49,559 nt of DNA. It comes from Solirubrobacteraceae bacterium (GTDB lineage: Bacteria; Actinomycetota; Thermoleophilia; Solirubrobacterales; Solirubrobacteraceae). Below are positions 1 through 9,414 of this stretch, one piece after another. The translations under genes were made by a program, and so were the position numbers. Within the stretch, counting starts at the first letter, position 1. Every line of letters begins with the position of its first letter. Below the pieces are notes generated by a model. That model had not been told where the DNA came from and made no database searches. It saw nothing but the letters and a program-made list of their open reading frames with translations. Where the stretch lies: assembly GCA_025934395.1 (NCBI GenBank), contig JAICYC010000016.1, forward strand, positions 1 through 49,559. Direction: 5' to 3'.

Positions 1-521
1 AAGCGCTCACGGCCGCGGCGCTCGACCACCCACTGGGCCTCGACGATCTGCGAGGCCGGGAACGTGGAGGAGCCGATGTAGCGCACCTTGCCGGCGCGGA
101 CGAGGTCGGTGAGCGCGCCCAGCGTCTCGTCGATGTTGGTATCGGCCTCGGGCCGGTGGATCTGGTAGAGGTCGATCCAGTCGGTTTTGAGCCGGCGCAG
201 CGAAGCGTCGACCTCGCGCATGATCCAACGGCGCGAGTTGCCCGCCTCGTTGGGGTCATCGCCCATCGTGCCGTGGAACTTCGTGGCGAGCACGACGTGC
301 TCGCGACGGCCGCCCGCGAGCGCCTGCCCGACCATCTCCTCGGACTGGCCGCGCGAGTACACGTCGGCGGTGTCGATGAAGTTGATGCCCGCCTCGAGCG
401 CGCGATGGACGATCGCCGTGGCCTGCTCCTGCGTGGTCTCGCCCCACGCGCCGAACATCATCGCGCCGAGGCACAGCGGGCTGACATGGATGCCCGTGCG
501 CCCGAGCGTGCGCTGCTCCAT
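1..521 (-). CDS. aldo/keto reductase, C-terminally truncated by window edge
   Basis: NADPH-dependent oxidoreductase of the aldo/keto reductase superfamily; the substrate cannot be read from sequence. The first 173 residues are visible and run off the left edge of the window. The opening EQRTLGRTGIHVSPLCLG is typical of the voltage-gated K-channel beta / YajO-like branch. All four catalytic-tetrad positions are visible: Asp and Tyr in DTADVYSRG, Lys in ATKFHG and His in YQIHRPE. The ATG shares its A with the TGA stop of the upstream thiolase (TGATG), so the two genes are probably translationally coupled. The C-terminal cofactor-binding half lies outside the window. Confidence 0.9.
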   Translation of the reverse strand, partial: MEQRTLGRTGIHVSPLCLGAMMFGAWGETTQEQATAIVHRALEAGINFIDTADVYSRGQSEEMVGQALAGGRREHVVLATKFHGTMGDDPNEAGNSRRWIMREVDASLRRLKTDWIDLYQIHRPEADTNIDETLGALTDLVRAGKVRYIGSSTFPASQIVEAQWVVERRGRER

Positions 522-1717
522 CAGCCCTCCGCAGGGCGGTACACGGTCACGACCGCCGCCCCGCCGAGCCCGATGTTGTGCTGCAGCGCTTGGCGGGCAC
601 CGTCGACCTGGCGCGCGTCCGCCTCGCCGCGCAGCTGCCAGCACAGCTCGCTGCACTGGGCGAGGCCGGTGGCGCCGAGCGGGTGTCCCTTGGAGATCAG
701 GCCGCCCGACGGGTTGACGACCCAGCGCCCGCCGTACGTCGTCGCCTCGGCGTCGACGAGCTCGTGGCCGTGACCCTCCTCGGCGAGACCCAGAGCCTCG
801 TAGGTGATCAGCTCGTTCGCGCTGAAGCAGTCGTGCAGCTCGATCACCTGCACGTCCTCGGGCCCCGCCTGCGCCTCCTCGTAGGCCTGCCGGGCGGCCT
901 CGCGGCTCATGTCGTAGCCCACGATGCGGATGCAGTCCGCGTTCTCGTCGAACGTCGAGGACATGTCGGTCACCATCGCCTGGCCGGCGATCTCGATCGC
1001 ACCCTCCCAGAGGCCGTGCTCGTCGACGAACCGCTCGCTGGCGACGAGCGCGGCCGCGGCGCCGTCGGAGGTCGGCGAGCACTGCAGCTTCGTGAGCGGC
1101 TCGTGGATCATCTTCGCCGCCTTGATGTCCTCGAGTGTGTACTCGTCCTGGAACTGGGCGTAGGGGTTGTTGACGGAGTGCTTGTGGTTCTTCCAGCCGA
1201 TCCACGCGTAGTGGTCGGGTGTCGAGCCGTAGCGGTCCATGTGGTCGCGGCCGGCGTTGCCGAACATCTGCGGCGCGAACGGCGACTGCTCCATCTCGCG
1301 CAGCTCGAACATGCGCGTCATGTGCTTGTCCATCGCGGGCGTGCGGTCGGTGTACTTCATCCCCAGCGAGCCGCGCTCCATCTTCTCGAAGCCCACCGCG
1401 AGCGCGCAGTCGGCGAGCCCGCCCTTGACCGCCTGGCGCGCGAGGTACAGCGCGCTCGACCCGGTGGAGCAGTTGTTGTTGACGTTGACCACGGGGATCC
1501 CGGTCAGGCCGAGGCCGTAGATCGCGCGCTGGCCGTAGGTGGAGTCGCCGTAGCAGTAGCCCGCGTACGCCTGCTCGACACGCTCGTACGGGATGCCCGC
1601 ATCCTGCAGCGCGCGCGTCCCGGCCTCGAGCACCCAGTCCGGGTAGTCGCCCTCCTTGGTTCCGGGCTTGTCGAACTTCGACATGCCCACGCCGATCACG
1701 AACGTGCGGTTGCTCAT
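521..1717 (-). CDS. SCP2-type thiolase (acetyl-CoA acetyltransferase / lipid-transfer protein family)
   Basis: Thiolase-fold protein of 398 residues, of the type annotated as lipid-transfer protein or SCP-x thiolase, which cleaves or forms beta-ketoacyl-CoA in fatty-acid or sterol side-chain metabolism. The nucleophilic cysteine is in [12 protein letters not shown] (about residue 83) and the C-terminal signature [10 protein letters not shown] carries the catalytic His; HDCFSANE is a further conserved block. I chose the ATG at 1717 because AAAGGAG lies five bases upstream; the open frame runs about 70 residues further, but that stretch is Arg/Ala-rich and lacks thiolase similarity. A TACCCT box at 1789-1784 could be its promoter. 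It overlaps the next aldo/keto reductase by one base. The substrate is not known. Confidence 0.9.
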   Translation of the reverse strand: MSNRTFVIGVGMSKFDKPGTKEGDYPDWVLEAGTRALQDAGIPYERVEQAYAGYCYGDSTYGQRAIYGLGLTGIPVVNVNNNCSTGSSALYLARQAVKGGLADCALAVGFEKMERGSLGMKYTDRTPAMDKHMTRMFELREMEQSPFAPQMFGNAGRDHMDRYGSTPDHYAWIGWKNHKHSVNNPYAQFQDEYTLEDIKAAKMIHEPLTKLQCSPTSDGAAAALVASERFVDEHGLWEGAIEIAGQAMVTDMSSTFDENADCIRIVGYDMSREAARQAYEEAQAGPEDVQVIELHDCFSANELITYEALGLAEEGHGHELVDAEATTYGGRWVVNPSGGLISKGHPLGATGLAQCSELCWQLRGEADARQVDGARQALQHNIGLGGAAVVTVYRPAEG

Positions 1718-1808
1718 GTGCGCTCCTTTCAGGCGCAGCGGCCGGTGCGCTGCCGCCGCCTGCGCCGACACCCGATCGCGGTGAGGGTATCCGACGGGCG
1801 CCCGCGGC

Positions 1809-2807
1809 CTAGCCGCGCTCGCTGTCGAGCACGGCCATCTGCTGCTCGGGGTAGCGCGCGCCCGCTGCCGCGTCCGCGGGGATCGCGCGCTCCAGGGCGG
1901 CGACGCCCTCCGCGCCGAGCTCCACATCGAGCGCGCCGAGCGCCTCCTGGAGGCGCTCGCGGGTGCGTGCGCCGATCAGCGGCACGATGTCCTCGCCCTG
2001 GGCGAGCACCCACGCGATCGCTGTCTGCGCCGCGGTCGCCCCGTGCGCCAGGGCGAGCTCGCGCAGCCGCTCGGCGAGCTCGAGGTTCCGCGCGCGGTTG
2101 GCTTCGCTGAAGCGCGGTGCGCGGCTGCGGAAGTCCCCCGCGACGAGCGGCGTCTCGGCGGTCATGTGGCCTCCGATCAGACCGCGGCTCAGCACGCCGT
2201 AGGCGGTGATCGCGATCCCCAGCTCGCGGCAGGCGGGCAGGATCTCGGGCTCGATTCCGCGGGAGATCAGCGAGTACTCGATCTGCAGGTCGCAGATCGG
2301 GTGGACTGCCGCCGCGCGCCGGATCGTCTGCACGCCCACCTCCGACAGCCCCACATGGCGCACGTACCCCTCGCCGACCAGCTCGGCGATCGCCCCGATC
2401 GTCTCCTCGACCGGGACGGCGCGGTCCAGGCGCGCGGGGCGGTAGACGTCCACGTGGTCGGTGCCGAGACGCCCCAGCGAGTACGCGAGCGCGGTCTTGA
2501 CGGCGGCGGGGCGTGCGTCATATCCCAGCCATGCGCCGTCGGGCCCGCGCTGGGCGCCGAACTTCACGCTGAGCATGTACTGCTCGCGCGGCACCCCGCG
2601 CAGCGCCTCGCCGATCAGCAGCTCGTTGTGGCCCATCCCGTAGAAGTCGCCCGTGTCGAGCAGGTCGATCCCCGCGGCCAGCGCAGCGCGGATCGTGGCG
2701 ATGCTCTCGGCCCGGTCGGAGGGCCCGTACATGCCCGACATGCCCATGCAGCCGAGGCCGAGGGCGGAGACGGCTGGGCCGTTCCTGCCGAGCTTCGTCG
2801 CCCGCAT
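1809..2807 (-). CDS. aldo/keto reductase
   Basis: A second aldo/keto reductase of 332 residues, the full family length. It starts [20 protein letters not shown] and has the conserved Asp and Tyr (D51, Y56 in DTGDFYG) and Lys (K82 in SVKFGAQ). The fourth catalytic position differs: the usual LYQxHR block reads VYRPARLD here, so the His is absent. A PAR block at this point also occurs in a recognised sub-branch of the family, so the enzyme need not be dead. GAGGAG lies just upstream of the ATG, overlapping the stop of the NTF2-like gene three bases away, so the two are one transcription unit. Substrate unknown; a xenobiotic or aldehyde reductase role is only a guess. Confidence 0.9.
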   Translation of the reverse strand: MRATKLGRNGPAVSALGLGCMGMSGMYGPSDRAESIATIRAALAAGIDLLDTGDFYGMGHNELLIGEALRGVPREQYMLSVKFGAQRGPDGAWLGYDARPAAVKTALAYSLGRLGTDHVDVYRPARLDRAVPVEETIGAIAELVGEGYVRHVGLSEVGVQTIRRAAAVHPICDLQIEYSLISRGIEPEILPACRELGIAITAYGVLSRGLIGGHMTAETPLVAGDFRSRAPRFSEANRARNLELAERLRELALAHGATAAQTAIAWVLAQGEDIVPLIGARTRERLQEALGALDVELGAEGVAALERAIPADAAAGARYPEQQMAVLDSERG

Positions 2808-2810
2808 CGA

Positions 2811-3203
2811 CTACTCCTCCAGGCCGACGGCTCTGAGGGCCTCGGCACGATCGAAGTACTCCTGGACCCGTCGCGTTCGGCCATCCTCGATCGTCACCAC
2901 GTGGGCGACCTCCATGTTCATCTCGACCCCGCTGTCGGCGCCGTGTCCGGTGAAGCGGGTCCAGACGAAGACGAGGTCGCCGTTGGATCGGATCTCGACG
3001 GGTTCGACGTGCAGGTCGGGATAGGTTTCCAGCCAGCCCCGATGCTGCTCTCGTATGGCCTCGAGGCCGCGGTAGACCCCGTGATCGGGGTCCTCCCGGC
3101 TGTTGATGAACTCACCGTCCTCGAGCCAGGTCGGCGGTGGTTCCCGCTCACGGTTGAACCACTCGTATCCGAAACGGACGAGATCCTCGTTTCCCTGTGA
3201 CAT
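2811..3203 (-). CDS. SnoaL/NTF2-like small protein
   Basis: Predicted protein of 130 residues with the cone-shaped NTF2-like fold seen in SnoaL polyketide cyclases, ketosteroid isomerases and many uncharacterised actinobacterial proteins. The pattern that suggests this is an N-terminal helix (DLVRFGYEWFNR), the block GVYRGLEAIREQHRGWLETY, and the strand-rich half ending with the His/Glu pair in MEVAHVVTIEDGRTRRVQEY. The ATG at 3203 is set by GGAGG eight bases upstream; longer readings in this frame are Arg/Pro-rich and not protein-like. A TAGCGT box at 3267-3262 may be the promoter for this gene and the downstream reductase. The role is unknown; such proteins may bind small hydrophobic ligands or be enzymes. 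Confidence 0.8.
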   Translation of the reverse strand: MSQGNEDLVRFGYEWFNREREPPPTWLEDGEFINSREDPDHGVYRGLEAIREQHRGWLETYPDLHVEPVEIRSNGDLVFVWTRFTGHGADSGVEMNMEVAHVVTIEDGRTRRVQEYFDRAEALRAVGLEE

Positions 3204-3350
3204 GCCGAGTCCTCCGGACCTGCTTCCTTCCTGGAACCTGCAGAGACTGATGATCTCCACCACGCTACCCGCGCGCGCGGCGCGGGTGCCTTCCGGCGCC
3301 CGCGCCGGGCTCCGGCGGGGCGAGCACGTCCGCCGTATCCGGCTGCGCGG

Positions 3351-3356
3351 GATACT
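3351..3356 (+). promoter_or_regulatory. putative -10 box (GATACT) of the cyclase gene
   Basis: GATACT lies eight bases before the ATG at 3365, which would place transcription start at or next to the start codon. The same hexamer at the same distance precedes the gene starting at 7237 on the other strand. There is no clear -35 element. Confidence 0.4.
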
Positions 3357-3364
3357 GAAGCGCG

Positions 3365-6300
3365 ATGGCAGCGACGGAGAATCCCGCTGTGTGCGGGGCC
3401 TGTGGGGCCGCGAGCCCGGCGGGCGCCGGGTTCTGCATCGGTTGCGGGGCGCCCCTGCGCCGCAGCTGCTCCCGCTGCGGCGCGGAGGCGCCGAGCGGCG
3501 CGCGGTTCTGCCCCTCCTGCGGCGCGGATCTGGCGGGCGAGGCAACGCTCGAGGATGCCCCCTCCGAGCAGGCACGCGGGCACGATCTCGAGCAGCGGCG
3601 CACGGTGACCGTGCTGTTCGCCGACCTGTCCGGGTACACCGCGATCTCCGAGCGCCTGGACCACGAGACCGTGAAGCTGGTCGTCGAGCGCTGCCTGACG
3701 CGCCTGGCTGCGGAGGTGGAGCGCTACGGCGGGCGGGTGGACAAGTACATCGGAGACAACGTGATGGCGGTGTTCGGCGCACCGCTCGCACACGAGGACG
3801 ATCCGGCGCGCGCTGTGCGATCCGCGCTGGCGATGCAAGCGGTGATGAAGGAGCTCGCGGCGGAGCTGGGGGCCGAGCTCGACCTCGAGCTGGCGCTGCG
3901 GGTGGGCGTCAACACCGGCGAGGTCCTGGCGGGGCAGCTGGGCGGCTCCTACACGGTCGTCGGCGACGCCGTCAACGTGGCCGCGCGGCTGCAGGCGGCC
4001 GCGCCGGTGGGGGGCGTGTTGGTCGGTGAGCGAACGCGGCGCCTGAGCGACGGCCAGATCGTGTACCGCGCGCTCGAGCCGCTGACGCTCAAGGGCAAGA
4101 CCGAGCCGGTGCAGGCGTGGGAAGCGGTCGAGCTCACCGAGCCGGCACCGGCGGCGCCACCCCCCGCCGGGCCGCTGATCGGCCGGGGAGAGGAGCTCGC
4201 GCGCCTGGAGGCGACCTTGGAGCGCGTCATCCGCGACAGCACTCCCCATCTTCTGACCGTGATCGCGCAGGCGGGGGTGGGAAAGTCGAGGCTGCTCGCA
4301 GAGCTCGAGCGCAGGGTCGCGGACGGCCCGCAACCGCCGCTGGTGCTGCACGGCCGCTGCTCGGCGTTCGGCGAGGGCGGCGTGTACCGGCCGCTCACGG
4401 AGATGCTGCGCGAAGCCTGCGGCATCGCTGCCGGTGCGAGCGGCGAGAGTGCCCGGGCCGCGCTGCGCGAGAGCCTGCTGCCGCTGCTGTCCGAGCACGA
4501 GGGCCCCGAGCAGGCACGAAGGCGCCTCGCACCGCTGGAGCGCCTGTTCGGCTCGGCAGCGGAGATAGAGCCGTCGTTCGAGGAGCCCGAGCAGCAGCAG
4601 GCCGCGCGCGAGGGCTTCTTCGGCGCCGCTCGGGCCGCCGTGGAGGCGCTGGCGCGGGAGCGCCCGCTGCTGCTCACCTGGGACGACATCCACTGGGCCG
4701 ACGAGGGCACGCTCGACCTGATCGACTACCTCGCGCGCTGGATGCGAGGGCCGGTGATGCAGCTGGCCCTCGCGCGCGACGACCTGGTCGAGCGCCGCCC
4801 CGACTGGAGCGTGGTGCGGCGAACGATCTCCACGACCTTCCTCGAACCGCTCCCACCAGCCGACGCGCAGCGGCTCGTGGAGTCGCTGCTGGCCGCCGCC
4901 GGCACCAGCGCCTCCGAGAGCGCCGAGCTCGCCGAGCGCTCCGGCGGCAATCCGCTGTTCGCAGAGGCGATGGTCCAACGCCTCGCCGAGGACGCCGACG
5001 CGGGGATGGCGCAGTTGCCCGATACGGTCCAGGGGCTGCTGGCGGCGCGGTTGGACTCGCTCGAGCCGGCCGAGCGTTCGCTCGTCGCCGACGCAGCCGT
5101 GCTTGGCCGCACGTTCGCCCAGGACGCGCTGCCGCGCGCCGGCCGGTCCGCGGAGCAGCTCGAGCACACCCTCGCGGCGCTGATCGAACGGGGCATCCTC
5201 GTGCCGGGCGAGGGCTTAGCGGCGGGAGCTCAGCGCCGCTGGGCCTTCAAGCACGTGCTGATCAGAGACGTCGCCTACGAGATGCTGCCGAAGGCGGCGC
5301 GCGCGCGCCGGCACGCGGAGGTCGCGCGGCTGATCCTCGAGCAGGGCGGCGGCGCCGGCGAGGACACCGCCGCCGTCGTCGCCGAGCACTTCTCGCGGGC
5401 CGCCTCCTTCGCGGCGCAGGCGCATCTGCCGCCGGCCGAGCAGGACCAGCTGCGTGCGCAGGCGCTGGCGCACGGCGAGGCCGCCGGCGACGCCGCCGCC
5501 GCGCTCTACTCGAACGAGGACGCGCTCCGCCACTACCAGGCCGCCGTCGAGCTGAGCGGCGCTGACGCCGGCGCGGCAGCCCGGCTCCAGGAGAAGGTCG
5601 GCGAGCTGGCGCTGCGCCTCGGACGCATCGACACGGCGATCGACGCGTGGGAGCGCTGCCTCGGCCACGAGCAGCTGTACGGCGACAGTCAGCACGTCGC
5701 CGAGCTGCATCGCAAGATCGGCGCCGCCTTCGCCCACGGCGGCGATCGCAGGCGCGCGATCGAGCAGCACCAGCTGGGCATCAACCTGATCAAGGACGGC
5801 GAGCCGTCGCTCACGCTGGCGCGGCTGTACGAGGACGCCGCCTGGCTGTACGTGCAGGTCGGCGACAACATGCTCGCGATCTATGCGGCCGAGAAGGCGC
5901 TGCGGCTCGCCGAGACGCTCGGCGAGGCGCGGGCCGCCAGCCGGGCCCATGGCATCTTCGGGCGGGTGTTCGGGCGCATCGGCGATACCGAGAAGGCTCG
6001 TGAGAACCTGGAGCGCGCGGTCACGCTCGCGCGCCGGTCCGACCCGGCAGAGACGATCCTCGCGCTGCAGGCGCTCGGGCACAACCTCGAGCACGGCGAG
6101 GGCGATCACGCGGCGGCCGGCGCGAGCTATGCGGAGGCGCTGGCACTGGCCGAGCGGATCGGCGATGTGCCCGCCCAGATCGAGCTGCAGGCCGCCCTCG
6201 GTCAGCTCGCACTCCGCGCCGGCGACTGGGCGGAGGTGCAGCGCGCCGCGGACGTCAGCGCGAAGCTTGCAGAAGCGGAGGGCCTGGTCGGCAAGCTGTG

Positions 6301-6715
6301 TCTCGCGGACATCCTGCACGCGTCGCTGCGCCACCACGAGGGCGGCCTGCAGGAGGCACGGGCGCTGTTCGAGAAAGCCCACGAGCTGGCGGCGCGCGTG
6401 GGCTGGTCGGAGGTCTCGCTCGCAGCGCTGATGGGGCTCGCCGGTGTGCTCGGAGAGTCCGCGGACCTGGCGGGCGCAAGGAGCGCTCTGCTCGAGGCGC
6501 GGGCGCTGTGCGACCGCGCCGGGCTGTTGCCGCAGTCCGTCCGCGCCAACGCCCAGCTCGCCTCCGTGTGCCTGCAGGCCGGCGACATCGAGGCCGCGCG
6601 TGAGGCTGCCGGTCGCGCCCTGGAGGACTCCGCCCGCGTCCACGATCCAGCTTCCGCGGCGGCGGCGCAGGCCGCGGAGGCAGTGCTGAGCCAGGCCACG
6701 GGGCCCGCTGGCTGA
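3365..6715 (+). CDS. zinc-ribbon / class III adenylyl cyclase / AAA ATPase / TPR protein
   Basis: Large cytosolic signalling protein of 1116 residues. Residues 10-55 form two CxxC-type zinc ribbons (CGACG...CIGCG and CSRCG...CPSCG). Residues about 78-250 are a class III nucleotide cyclase: metal-binding Asp at D87 (FADLSG) and D131 (KYIGDNV), the adenine-specifying pair K127 and D201, and transition-state residues N204 and R208 (VNVAAR). All are present, so active ATP cyclisation is predicted. From about 270 an AAA/STAND-type ATPase follows, with Walker A AQAGVGKSRL at 301-310 (first Gly replaced by Ala) and Walker B-like LLLTWDDIHWAD near 435. The C-terminal 400 residues are Ala/Leu-rich helical repeats of TPR type. 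This architecture is common in actinobacteria and rhizobia. The signal sensed is unknown. Confidence 0.92.
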   Translation: MAATENPAVCGACGAASPAGAGFCIGCGAPLRRSCSRCGAEAPSGARFCPSCGADLAGEATLEDAPSEQARGHDLEQRRTVTVLFADLSGYTAISERLDHETVKLVVERCLTRLAAEVERYGGRVDKYIGDNVMAVFGAPLAHEDDPARAVRSALAMQAVMKELAAELGAELDLELALRVGVNTGEVLAGQLGGSYTVVGDAVNVAARLQAAAPVGGVLVGERTRRLSDGQIVYRALEPLTLKGKTEPVQAWEAVELTEPAPAAPPPAGPLIGRGEELARLEATLERVIRDSTPHLLTVIAQAGVGKSRLLAELERRVADGPQPPLVLHGRCSAFGEGGVYRPLTEMLREACGIAAGASGESARAALRESLLPLLSEHEGPEQARRRLAPLERLFGSAAEIEPSFEEPEQQQAAREGFFGAARAAVEALARERPLLLTWDDIHWADEGTLDLIDYLARWMRGPVMQLALARDDLVERRPDWSVVRRTISTTFLEPLPPADAQRLVESLLAAAGTSASESAELAERSGGNPLFAEAMVQRLAEDADAGMAQLPDTVQGLLAARLDSLEPAERSLVADAAVLGRTFAQDALPRAGRSAEQLEHTLAALIERGILVPGEGLAAGAQRRWAFKHVLIRDVAYEMLPKAARARRHAEVARLILEQGGGAGEDTAAVVAEHFSRAASFAAQAHLPPAEQDQLRAQALAHGEAAGDAAAALYSNEDALRHYQAAVELSGADAGAAARLQEKVGELALRLGRIDTAIDAWERCLGHEQLYGDSQHVAELHRKIGAAFAHGGDRRRAIEQHQLGINLIKDGEPSLTLARLYEDAAWLYVQVGDNMLAIYAAEKALRLAETLGEARAASRAHGIFGRVFGRIGDTEKARENLERAVTLARRSDPAETILALQALGHNLEHGEGDHAAAGASYAEALALAERIGDVPAQIELQAALGQLALRAGDWAEVQRAADVSAKLAEAEGLVGKLCLADILHASLRHHEGGLQEARALFEKAHELAARVGWSEVSLAALMGLAGVLGESADLAGARSALLEARALCDRAGLLPQSVRANAQLASVCLQAGDIEAAREAAGRALEDSARVHDPASAAAAQAAEAVLSQATGPAG

Positions 6716-6787
6716 CGCGCCGGGAACTCACCGAACGGCGGGTTTGTCGGCCCTTCTCCAGCCCCGCGGCTCGAGCGCACGATGCGC

Positions 6788-7237
6788 TCACGGAAGTTCT
6801 GCGTTCTCCCGCGACAGCGCCTCTCCACGTTCCCTGGCCAGCCGTTCGGCGGCAGCGCGGCCCCCGTCGACCTGGGAGACCGTGATGCGCGCGATCACGT
6901 CTCGCGCCCAGACGACGATCCACCCCTCGCGCTGCTGGACGTGACCGGCGCTTCCAGCCGGACGACCGCTCTGGACGACCACGGTGAACACCACCTCGTT
7001 GCCGAGGTCGCGGGCCTCCTCGAGGCGGTACTCCAACTCCTCGTACGCGCCAAGCCATTCCTCGATGAAGCCGCGGATCGCCGCGTGGCCCACGAAGACG
7101 TCCCCCAGCGCCCGCCCTTCGAAGACCGCGTCGGAAGCAAAGCTGCTCATCACCGCGTCGAGATCACGGCGATTCATAGCCTCGAGCGCTCTTCTCACAA
7201 GCGCCACCAGGTCCGGTGTCGTGGACTCCTCCGACAT
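6788..7237 (-). CDS. SnoaL/NTF2-like protein
   Basis: Predicted protein of 149 residues with an NTF2-like/SnoaL fold. The diagnostic stretch is the N-terminal helix followed by RRALEAMNRRDLDAVMSSFA, then GRALGDVFVGHAAIRGFIEE. The ATG at 7237 begins the recognisable domain; the frame stays open up to 7417 but runs through the tRNA-Val gene, so the longer version is rejected. GATACT at 7251-7246 is eight bases upstream and there is no Shine-Dalgarno sequence, suggesting a leaderless mRNA. It converges with the cyclase gene at 6715. Function unknown; it is not closely similar to the other NTF2-like protein at 2811. Confidence 0.8.
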   Translation of the reverse strand: MSEESTTPDLVALVRRALEAMNRRDLDAVMSSFASDAVFEGRALGDVFVGHAAIRGFIEEWLGAYEELEYRLEEARDLGNEVVFTVVVQSGRPAGSAGHVQQREGWIVVWARDVIARITVSQVDGGRAAAERLARERGEALSRENAELP

Positions 7238-7281
7238 CGCCGCCCAGTATCCCGCAGGGCCGTCGCGCGGTGGGCGGGTGA

Positions 7282-7353
7282 TGGGCGCGGCGGGTTTCGA
7301 ACCTGCGACCTCTCGCGTGTGAAGCGAGCGCTCTCCCACTGAGCTACGCGCCC
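7282..7353 (-). tRNA. tRNA-Val (anticodon CAC)
   Basis: Reading on the minus strand, a seven-base acceptor stem GGGCGCG/CGCGCCC, a D arm (GCTC...GAGC), a five-base anticodon stem CTCGC/GCGAG with loop TTCACAC giving anticodon CAC, a five-base variable loop and a T arm with loop TTCGAAA fold into a cloverleaf. The discriminator is A and CCA is not encoded. The T stem (GCAGG/CCCGC) has a central A-C mismatch. It reads GTG, a main valine codon in this DNA. Confidence 0.95.
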
Positions 7354-7377
7354 TGAGGAGGGGGATTGTAGGCGCTG

Positions 7378-9414
7378 GTGGGGCCCCTCCGCGCGCATCC
7401 CCCTCGGCGCGCGTCAAGGTTTCGCCTCGTCGGCCGATGCACCGATGTGAACGTGACCGAAACCCTCGAATCGGGCCTCGGGCCGGACGAGCAGCGTCCC
7501 GGCGGCGAGGAGATGGACGCCGCGGACCGCGGCGTGTGGGAGCGTGACACGCGTCGCGTCCCAGAGCCCGACGGCCAGCTCGCCGCCCGGCTGGGGCTGC
7601 TCGCGTCCCCCTCGCACGCCGCGTTCGACCGCGTCACCCGCATGCTGCGCGAACGCACGGGAGCGCCGATGGCGCTGCTGCTGATGGACGAGCTCGTGCT
7701 CAGCCACGAGGGGCTCCCCGACACGATCGCGGAGGTGGGCCACGCGAGCCTGCCCGCGCAGCTGCCGCAGCGGGTGGCGGACGCGGAGGAGGTCGAGCAG
7801 GGCGAGCGGTTCCTCGCGGTGCCGGTGCGCTGCGAAGGGCGGCGCGCGGCCGTGCTCTGCGCGGTGACCGAGTCCCCGAGGCAGTGGAGCGCCGACGACC
7901 TCGCCGCCGCGCAGGATCTGGCCGAGTTCGCCGGGGGCGAGCTCGATCGTCGCGCTGCGATCGTTGATCGCGAACGGGCCGAGGGGGCGCTGCGCGACAG
8001 CGAGGAGCACATCCTCCGCGCCTTCGACGTGGCGAGCATCGGGATGGTGATCCTCGACGCGCGCGCCGCGAGCGCCGGGCGCATCCTGCACGTCAACCGC
8101 GCCGCCTGCGAGTACTTCGGCCGCAGCCCCGGCGAGCTCGCGGGAATGCACATCATGGACCTCACACACCCCGACGACCACGAGCTGACCGAGGACGCCC
8201 TGCGGCGCCTGTTCGGCGGGGAGATCCGCGACCTGCGGCTGGAGAAGCGCTATGTGCACGCCCTCGGCCACACGCTCTGGGCGGAGCTCACGTGCTCGTC
8301 TGTGCTCGCCCACGACGAGCGCGCGCCGTACAGCATCACGCTCGTCGAAGACATCACCGAGCGCAAGCAGGCGGAGCTGGACCTGCCGGCGATCGCCAAC
8401 GTGCTCCGGCGGATCCTCAGCGGCGAGGACGCACGCGAGACGATCGTCCAGGCGGCCCTGGAGGTGGCGGGCGCGAGCAGCGCCCACCTCGCCGAGCGCA
8501 TCGACGACACCACCCTCTCGGTCACCGCCAGCGCCGGGCTCAACCTCGTCGGCGTGGACATCCGGCTCGACGCGCCCTCCGCCACCGCGAACGTGTTCCT
8601 CGAGGGCGAGCCGCTGTTCCTCGCCGACCCCGGCGAGAACCCGCTCGCCTCGCCCCAGCTCGTCGAGATGGCAAGCGCCCGCTCGATCATGTGGCAGCCG
8701 ATCCTCAGCCACAGCGGGGTGATCGGGGTGCTGTGCGTGTGCTGGTCGGAGCGCGTCGCCGACGTCTCCGCCCGCGCCGCGAGGGCGGTGGCGCTCCTCA
8801 CCGACGAGACCGCGATGGCGCTCGCGCACCGCGACGCGCTGCAGCGCCTCGCCGTGCAGGCGACCACCGACCCGCTCACCGGTCTGCCCAATCGCCGCGC
8901 CTGGGACGACCTCGTCGAGCGCGAGATGGCGCTCGCCGCGCGCCGGCGCCACCCGCTCACGCTCGCGCTCCTCGACATGGACCGCTTCAAGCGCTTCAAC
9001 GACACCCGCGGGCACCACGCCGGCGACGAGCTGCTCGGCGAGTTCGCCGCCCGCGCACGCAGCGTCCTGCGCGAGGGGGACGCGCTCGCGCGCTGGGGCG
9101 GAGAGGAGTTCGCCGTGCTGCTCCCCGACTGCCCGTCGCACGGGTTCGCCGCCTCGATCCTCGATCGGATCCGGAGCGTCGTCCCTGCGGGGCAGAGCTG
9201 CTCGGTGGGCTACGCGTCCTGGGATGGCGTGGAGAGCCCCGAGGAGCTGATCGAGCGCGCCGACCGTGCGCTGTACCGCGCCAAGGCGATGGGCCGCGAC
9301 CGGGCCGTCTGCGCGGACGCGCCTCCTGCTGCGCGCGAGGGTGGCGGTGCCGCGCTCGAACGGGCCTCGCCCCTCGGACCACGGGCCGAGCGCACACGCG
9401 CCCCGAGCACGTAG
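7378..9414 (+). CDS. GAF-PAS-GAF-GGDEF diguanylate cyclase
   Basis: Probable cytosolic diguanylate cyclase of 678 residues making cyclic di-GMP. There is no membrane segment. A GAF-like region covers about residues 75-200, a PAS domain about 205-330 (ending in ITLVEDITERKQAE), a second GAF about 340-495, and the GGDEF domain starts at TTDPLTGLPNRRAWDD. The active-site motif is GGEEF at 574-578, and RxxD (REGD, 565-568) lies exactly five residues before it, so both catalysis and product inhibition at the I-site are expected. No EAL domain is present. The start is uncertain: GTG at 7378 is the furthest open start; GTG at 7447 or ATG at 7513 would remove an unconserved N-terminus. The ligand of the PAS/GAF domains is unknown. 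Confidence 0.93.
   Translation: MGPLRAHPPRRASRFRLVGRCTDVNVTETLESGLGPDEQRPGGEEMDAADRGVWERDTRRVPEPDGQLAARLGLLASPSHAAFDRVTRMLRERTGAPMALLLMDELVLSHEGLPDTIAEVGHASLPAQLPQRVADAEEVEQGERFLAVPVRCEGRRAAVLCAVTESPRQWSADDLAAAQDLAEFAGGELDRRAAIVDRERAEGALRDSEEHILRAFDVASIGMVILDARAASAGRILHVNRAACEYFGRSPGELAGMHIMDLTHPDDHELTEDALRRLFGGEIRDLRLEKRYVHALGHTLWAELTCSSVLAHDERAPYSITLVEDITERKQAELDLPAIANVLRRILSGEDARETIVQAALEVAGASSAHLAERIDDTTLSVTASAGLNLVGVDIRLDAPSATANVFLEGEPLFLADPGENPLASPQLVEMASARSIMWQPILSHSGVIGVLCVCWSERVADVSARAARAVALLTDETAMALAHRDALQRLAVQATTDPLTGLPNRRAWDDLVEREMALAARRRHPLTLALLDMDRFKRFNDTRGHHAGDELLGEFAARARSVLREGDALARWGGEEFAVLLPDCPSHGFAASILDRIRSVVPAGQSCSVGYASWDGVESPEELIERADRALYRAKAMGRDRAVCADAPPAAREGGGAALERASPLGPRAERTRAPST

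Noticed and set aside
578-2110. Long plus-strand open frame opposite the thiolase and aldo/keto reductase
   Set aside because: Reads as Arg/Leu/Val-rich antisense of a clear thiolase; such long shadows are expected in very GC-rich DNA and no domain is recognisable.
2918-5167. 749-residue minus-strand frame opposite the cyclase gene
   Set aside because: It is the mirror of a well-supported coding frame with intact catalytic motifs; composition is Gln/Arg/His-rich with no family match.
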